From Uloborus plumipes (Eukaryota; Arthropoda; Arachnida; Araneae; Uloboridae), in assembly GCA_038373865.1 (NCBI GenBank), contig JAXGGA010004703.1, positions 1 through 64,000 of the forward strand: 64,000 nt of DNA. Reading direction: 5' to 3'. Shown here piece after piece: positions 59,045-64,000 of this stretch. The notes under the pieces are model-generated. The model was given only the letters and a program-made list of their open reading frames with translations, was not told where the DNA came from and did no database searches. A program made the translations under genes and the position numbers. Within the stretch, counting starts at the first letter, position 1, and the number at the start of each line of letters is the position of its first letter.

Positions 59045-59381
59045 AAGAAATATTACACAAAAACATGTGGTGCTCAGAATATTTTTAAGTGTTGGTAAAA
59101 TGAAAAAAAAAAAGTCCAAAAGATATAGTAAATCGATTTTGATGATTTTTTCTTATTGTTTTTTATAAAGAACAAAACTTTCAATCTTACTCACACACAC
59201 ACACACACACTAGCAAACACAATGTGTCTGTGTGTGAGTAAGAATGAAAGTTTGTTCTTTACAAAAAACAATATGAAAAAATCTTACAAATCGATTTACT
59301 ATATCTTTTGGACTTTTTTTTTTCATTTAATCAACGCTTAAAAATATTCTGAGCACCACATGTTTGTGTGTAATATTTCTT
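59045..59381. mobile_element. 337 bp palindromic element with CA-repeat loop
   Basis: Bounded by TA (59043-59044, 59382-59383). Arms start AAGAAATATTACACA and are near-complementary throughout; the loop is a (CA)n microsatellite (about 59191-59212). It looks like a TA-target foldback MITE. Confidence 0.8.
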
Positions 59382-59383
59382 TA

Positions 59384-59990
59384 ACCCTTCTACTGATATT
59401 TATGCAAATCATTTTTGTATTATATGCAGAACTTCAAAAAAAAAAAAAACACTACCAATTATTTGCTATTTAATTTAAGTTTAGAAATTATCTAGAGAAA
59501 AGGAAATGGGAAAGAAAATCTTACCAATAAATCAATCATCTTACCAAATTCCCTTTCAATAAAAAAACCGACATTCTAGGTTTTGCGTAATACTCTCTTA
59601 ACCTTTTTGCTGACATTTATTCAAGTCTTCTGAGTTTATGAATTGTTTGATATTCATTTTTAGATCAAAGGTAGTGACAAAACGTATTATGAAAATAGTT
59701 ATTAAAAATGTAGTATACAAATGTTTTTGAGTCACATTTTATTTGATGAGTACTTACTTACAAACCGGATACTGTACGGTTTTGTGTAATAGTATTTTGC
59801 TAACGTTAGGCATAATGTGCATACATTTCAGAATCAGCACTTTTCATATCTATTATATTTACTTTTCCTTCTTTCTTTAAGATAAAATCTTTTTTTTGCT
59901 AATAGAGACAGACTTCTTTAGCTCCTTAACAAAAAGAATATCTCCAATAGAAGTTTAAGAAAGGAAAGAGCCGAATTTTCCGGAGACGTT
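59384..59990. repeat. Diverged ~205 bp tandem repeats
   Basis: The words GTTTTGTGTAATA...TTAAC, followed by CTGACATTTAT, recur near 59362, 59580 and 59779, each after an ACCGGA/ACCGACA-type motif. Identity is low; it is suggestive of an old tandem array rather than proof. Confidence 0.35.
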
Positions 59991-60652
59991 CGATCTATCC
60001 CTTTTATATCCTTTTTTCAAGTTCCCTCGGAGTGGAGGGATTGAATCTTCTGTTCGATGTCCCAAAGCTTGTTATCTCTGCCGCAAATATCCGAAAAGCG
60101 GACGGTACAAGTTAAAGGAAAATTATTCAGTAGATTTGGGCTTCCCTGCTGCTGGAGTTATTTTTCTTTCTTTTCTACCAACTCGCACCGGAAGCTGTAT
60201 TGACTTCCGCTACTTTAGCATTTGTGCTTGACAAGAAGATGTTACCCATCTTCTGCGAGGGAGTTTCGTTTTTGCTTTGCATATTAATTATTTTGTAGAT
60301 TTCAGGGTTGCAGAGAGTGGGTTACCATTTCGGTTTATCCTTAAAGTTGATGATATTCTTTTACAGGCAGCAGCAAGAAAAGTCTTTAGTCTTTAGTCTT
60401 AAGCTACAAGCTAATTGTTTCTCTTTTCTAGTTGATCTCTCGCTTACTTCAGAAAAACATTAGCAAAGCAACAAGAAATTACAAAAAACAAATAAAGTAA
60501 CATAATCTTTAAACATAGTAAAAGCAGTCCCGTCATTTTGGGGGAGGGGATCAATTGACACCCCCCCCCCGTCTTTGAGAAAACAATATGTTTACGTATA
60601 CGTGGGCTTGCTTTTTGTTGTTTTCCGATGAAATTGTATTGTGTTTGCACTA
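59991..60652. other. Mixed-composition DNA, nothing recognised
   Basis: Less AT-rich between 60000 and 60260 but without a supported ORF; a C-run is at 60561-60570. Confidence 0.4.
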
Positions 60653-60766
60653 CATATGCACCAATAAGCAAATTAGCCAATTATCGATTACAGATTATTC
60701 GGCTTGGCCGATTAATGATTTTTTTTATCACAATCAATTTCAACATCAACTTTTTTTAACAATTTA
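60653..60766. mobile_element. hAT-like remnant (GCACCGAT family), truncated
   Basis: Reads GCACCAATAAGCAAATTAGC and then CGATTA...CGGC words matching the reverse complement of the right end of 14440-14812. It stops at the mariner derivative that starts at 60769. Confidence 0.45.
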
Positions 60767-60768
60767 TA

Positions 60769-61344
60769 CAGGGTTATTCTAAATGATGGACCCCTTTTTA
60801 AAAATTCATATTTATTAAAGTTTTCAACGAAAATTAACGTTCTTTAAATCAACGGAAAGAGAAGATTTGAAATTTTTTTTCATATATAATCATAATTGTT
60901 CAATGTGTCCACCGCGTGCTGTACGGCAAACATGAGTGCGGTAACCGAATACGTCCACACACGGCTTTTACAAACACTACCAGTCTTTTGAAACTGCTTA
61001 AACCAACGGCTTATGCTTTTTTTAGTTGGGGCTTTAATTCCAAATTTGGCACGAAATGCCCGCAGCACTAAAATTTGTGACGCAGTTTTTACAAACTGAA
61101 GAACGCAGAAAACCTTTTGGTCCACGGTCGCCATTTTCCTCAGCTGCGCCAGTAAATCAAATTATAATCTAATCCGGTGCAAACTCTACTGGTGCGCCCT
61201 CTTTTTGCAGCTTCAGAAAAAAAAATTGTACTAAAAAAATTTTGAAATTTTATCTTTCCATTGCAATAAAGATTGTTCATTTCGGATTTGTACTTTAATA
61301 AATATGAATTTTCAAAAAGGGGTCCATCATTTAGAATAACCCTG
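60769..61344 (-). mobile_element. Mariner-type deletion derivative, 576 bp
   Basis: Flanked by TA (60767-60768, 61345-61346). Inverted termini of about 53 bp with one mismatch start CAGGGTTATTCTAAATGATG. Only the first ~84 codons of the transposase remain (minus strand, 61134-60880). The well-preserved ends imply relatively recent mobility. Confidence 0.92.
60880..61134 (-). pseudogene. N-terminal HTH (DUF4817-like) of mariner-type transposase
   Basis: The frame opens MATVDQKVFCVLQFVKTASQ and continues AFRAKFGIKAPTKKSISRWF, KQFQKTGSVCK. This matches the DUF4817 pattern M(A/S)T.EQK.FCVLQFAKTES...VQRAFR.KFG..PP..KSI.RWY.QF..TG.VCK, an N-terminal helix-turn-helix region common in arthropod mariner-type elements that presumably binds the terminal repeats. 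After KSRVW the sequence leaves the family pattern and ends at a stop near the element's other terminus, so about 200 residues including the DDE/D core are deleted. The ATG sits inside a normal family start. It could encode a DNA-binding-only peptide; no evidence that it does. Confidence 0.82.
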
Positions 61345-61346
61345 TA

Positions 61347-62683
61347 TTTTTAAAAGAGATATTTTTTTACTTTTGAGAGCCTATTTTTTTTTTCGATTTT
61401 TCTAACGTTTTCAAAATAATTTCAAAATTCCATCCAACTTTTTTTAGTTAATTTTGATATTATTTTTAATAAGATGAACTAAAAACGAAAATTGAAATAA
61501 AAAACAGGAAAGACTGGGGTAAGCACGCTTACTAAGGAGCATTTTTAATTTAAGCTAATTCAGAATTTATTAATTTAAAAGCAAAAAACTTATTCAAAAC
61601 TTATTATTTGAAAATTATGATGTTTTCTAAAACACGACGATAACAGAGAACAATATCAGCATTAAAAAATGTTGCAACATATATATGTGGCAGGGCCGTA
61701 ACCAGAACTATTGATATGGTTTACTATCTTGCAAAGGAGGAAACTTTTATGTCCTTTTTGTATGGTAACTCTTTGATGTCTATTCTGATTCTCTCAAAAA
61801 ATATTTAGCTCTAACACTTCTTACAGTGAAAGACCGGTGCATAGATGATATCAGTTGCTGATACTGCAAAAAGCAGTGGGAGGAATCAAATATGAATATG
61901 GGTGGATGGTTGAGCTTCCGAGTTTCCTTCGAAAGGTGAAGGGCTTGGGAGATAAAGGAATCATATAACAAAACCCAAATTATGGTTAATTAAAGTTCAA
62001 AGTTTTAATGCTGCAGTTTTTGCAGCTTTTTTGTTTCTGGTTTTGTCGCTAAGTGAGCGTATGAAGTTGGTGGAATGACATCTATCGTTTGATTTGCCAA
62101 GTTTTATTTGCTTGCCTGTCGTTGCTTACCATTGTCCAGGTTGGATTTTTAGAAAATGTAGCATAGTTCCTTCATCCTCCAAACTCTTCAAATATGTGGT
62201 ACTAAAACTTAACCATATGTGTGACAACAATTGAAGCACAGAGAAATATCTTTTCAGTAGCGTTTCTTAGAGAAAAAAAAATTCCTAAAGATACCCATTT
62301 GAACTTTATGAATAAATAAGTTGAACGAATTTAAAGATTTATTCTGGCTGACAGCAAAACTATTAGTATGAAAAAGAAGATATTGCAACAGTAAAGTTCC
62401 GCGTAATGGGTCTGAAAAAGTCAACTAACGATATTTTCATTTTCGTAATATGGAGTTAATTACCGGAGAGAAATACAATTGTGTTGAAATTGCTAAAAAG
62501 AAAATCGAAATAACCATCTGCTTTTCAGAAATGAATTACTGTTTCTACGCGCATCCACGTAAATAACGTACATTTTACTAATCATAAATGCATCCTGCAT
62601 CCTTAGACACAATTAAAAACTTGCATGCAATTTTTTTCCATTAACGATTATTTAGTTCATTCTCTATAACTCATTCTTCAGTA
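61347..62683. other. AT-rich DNA, nothing firm
   Basis: GCAGGGCCGTAACCAGAA near 61691 resembles a hAT-type terminus but has no partner. Otherwise unremarkable. Confidence 0.4.
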
Positions 62684-62691
62684 GGTACTAC

Positions 62692-62861
62692 CAGGGCCTA
62701 ATTACTGAATAGGCCAACTAAGCCGTGGCCTAGAGCCACTAAAATTTGCTACTGAATGGCTTAAAGTGTTTTAACCAATGCCCAAATTTGTAAAGAATGA
62801 TCACATTGGGCCCCAAAAACGTTTTTGGCCTAGAGTCTCGAAATATCTCAATCGGGCTCTG
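62692..62861. mobile_element. Short hAT-like element, 170 bp
   Basis: Ends CAGGGCCTAATTACTG and GGGCTCTG, flanked by a near-identical 8 bp duplication (GGTACTAC 62684-62691; GGTATTAC 62862-62869). Interior GGCC-containing words (TGGCCTAGAG) repeat. Non-coding. Confidence 0.6.
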
Positions 62862-62869
62862 GGTATTAC

Positions 62870-63974
62870 TCGCAATAAGTTTCAAACCGTCATAAAAAAT
62901 CATTATTTTCTTTTTACATGTAGGAAAATGAGATAGGATACATTCATTTTTTCATTTTTGACAGTTACAATTAAAAGATATTTGTTATATTTTGTTATAT
63001 ATATATATATATATACATTAGAAGTTTCTTCATAGGCGTAAGCTTCCCTTCGAAAATTGACGAGAACATTTTTTTAATTTTGGGATGAATACGCTTAGCT
63101 TTACTGTTAAAGGCAGCTGCGCTGAAGTCCCTTAAATCTTTTACTATGGTTCCACAAAAGGAATAAAGAAACTCAGGAAATCTCTTTTATTTGTGCACAA
63201 AAAAGAAAAAAAAAAGAAATGTTAGAGAAAATAAAAACTTTCTTTTTTTAGAATGCAAAAACTTTCCCTTTGTATTCTTTTCACGTCACTTGGTATCGAA
63301 TTGCTTTCTGATTTATCATGGATGTGATAGAGATAAATATCTGGGCATAAAGTCAAACTTTAAATTTCTAATGTGCAACAAAACTTTATCTCGAGAAAAA
63401 ACGAAGAGGAATACTATATTTTAGTTACTTCTTTTTGTTGTTAGTAAAGATTTCTAACATACAGACCAAAGCACCAACATTCTAAATGATTAAGTTTTAT
63501 TTCCTACGAAAGGTCTCGTTAAAACATAATAATAATAGATAGTCATATAAATTCTCAAATCTGGCATAGTTGATGAAGAAACGGATTACACTCTAATATG
63601 CACCTAAACCGTTGAATATCGTTTTTCATAATTTAGTTCAAGAAATACTAACAAGCAGAAGATTAGCACTTAAACGCGCCATATATTTACTTAATTCTGA
63701 AAAATATCTTTAGCAAATGAATAGCATGAAATCTTGGCAAGACATGCTTGAAATCGGTTTCAGAAAAAATATTTTATTGGAAAATGCATAGCTTCCATAA
63801 AAAATTTAAACATTAAAAAAGTATAAGTTACATCATTAATCATGTCTTTATTGGAGTTTCAACAATAAATCGATTGATTTTGACAACTAGGGCGTTGTGT
63901 TTAAAAATAATTGCTCCTTAAATACTGCATTATTTAAAGCGAGAAAGCTTAGCCAGTCCTTGCATCATACCATT
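62870..63974. other. AT-rich DNA with (TA)n run
   Basis: A TA run is at about 62996-63016. No gene or element recognised. Confidence 0.5.
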
Positions 63975-63978
63975 TTAA

Positions 63979-64000
63979 CCCTACACTGCATAGCGTTGCC
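63979..64000. mobile_element. Start of a TTAA-target element, cut by window edge
   Basis: TTAA (63975-63978) followed by CCCTACACTGCATAGCGTTG, closely matching the terminus of the element at 30468 (CCCTTCACTGCATGGTGTG). The remainder lies beyond the window. Confidence 0.6.

Noticed and set aside
1..64000. CRISPR arrays, operons, ribosome-binding sites, prophage or plasmid features
   Set aside because: The sequence is clearly eukaryotic, with Pol III-type SINEs, MITEs and microsatellites; no regularly spaced identical repeats with unique spacers were seen.

Overview
This 64 kb window looks like intergenic or deep-intronic DNA from an AT-rich (by eye about one third G+C) animal genome, most likely an arthropod and plausibly a spider or other arachnid. 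The evidence for that is the mix of repeats: Tc1, mariner, pogo, hAT and TTAA-target (piggyBac-like) relics, a LINE C-terminus of a type I associate with arachnids, and a tRNA-derived SINE. The assignment is inference from remembered repeat character, not a database match. I found no intact host protein-coding gene, no rRNA and no canonical tRNA. Nearly all ORFs over 60 codons are chance frames or decayed transposon coding sequence.

Layout. 0-7 kb: a tRNA-derived SINE head, a 17-or-so-copy 43 bp minisatellite, a hAT-like element with an exact 8 bp target duplication, and three diverged copies of an old ~400 bp repeat. 7.7-15 kb: a pogo-like element with a coding remnant, a dead full-length Tc1 element sitting in a GATA microsatellite, and two TIR elements, one a near-complete 651 bp palindrome. 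16-18 kb: a ~2 kb decayed DNA transposon with 16 bp TIRs, a transposase fragment and a reiterated GTTACAGACGTAAC motif. 20-29 kb: a hAT MITE, two copies of a TA-target MITE built from repeated ACTGTAAAA-type blocks, and a LINE tail. 29.5-30.1 kb: the most interesting object, a 13-bp-duplication-flanked foldback insertion made of tandem ~275 bp units, each carrying a type I hammerhead ribozyme (three copies, two of them with intact cores). 30-41 kb: a TTAA-target MITE, a Tc1 deletion derivative, LINE 3'-end-like repeats, a 2.7 kb structure with ~640 bp inverted arms around a pogo-type transposase fragment (itself interrupted by a 289 bp palindrome flanked by a 15 bp duplication and carrying a hammerhead-like core), a dead mariner, and a 160 bp palindrome flanked by 17 bp direct repeats. 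41-53 kb: a MITE with three CRE palindromes, the second Tc1 copy (opposite orientation, sharing three lesions with the first), further MITEs, a second copy of the hAT MITE, and a head-to-tail ~1.66 kb tandem duplication. 53-64 kb: a CRE-bearing MITE, a second pogo-like fragment split by a TTAA-target MITE, several palindromic elements, a mariner deletion derivative that keeps only an N-terminal domain, and the first 22 bp of another TTAA-target element at the window edge.

Nothing here forms an operon or host pathway. The relationships are those of a transposon graveyard: autonomous elements (now dead), deletion derivatives that keep ends, and very short elements likely mobilised in trans. The hammerhead array fits the retrozyme class (small non-autonomous retroelements thought to use Penelope-like reverse transcriptases), and the long-duplication palindromes at 37.9 and 40.7 kb may reflect similar reverse-transcription-based insertion.
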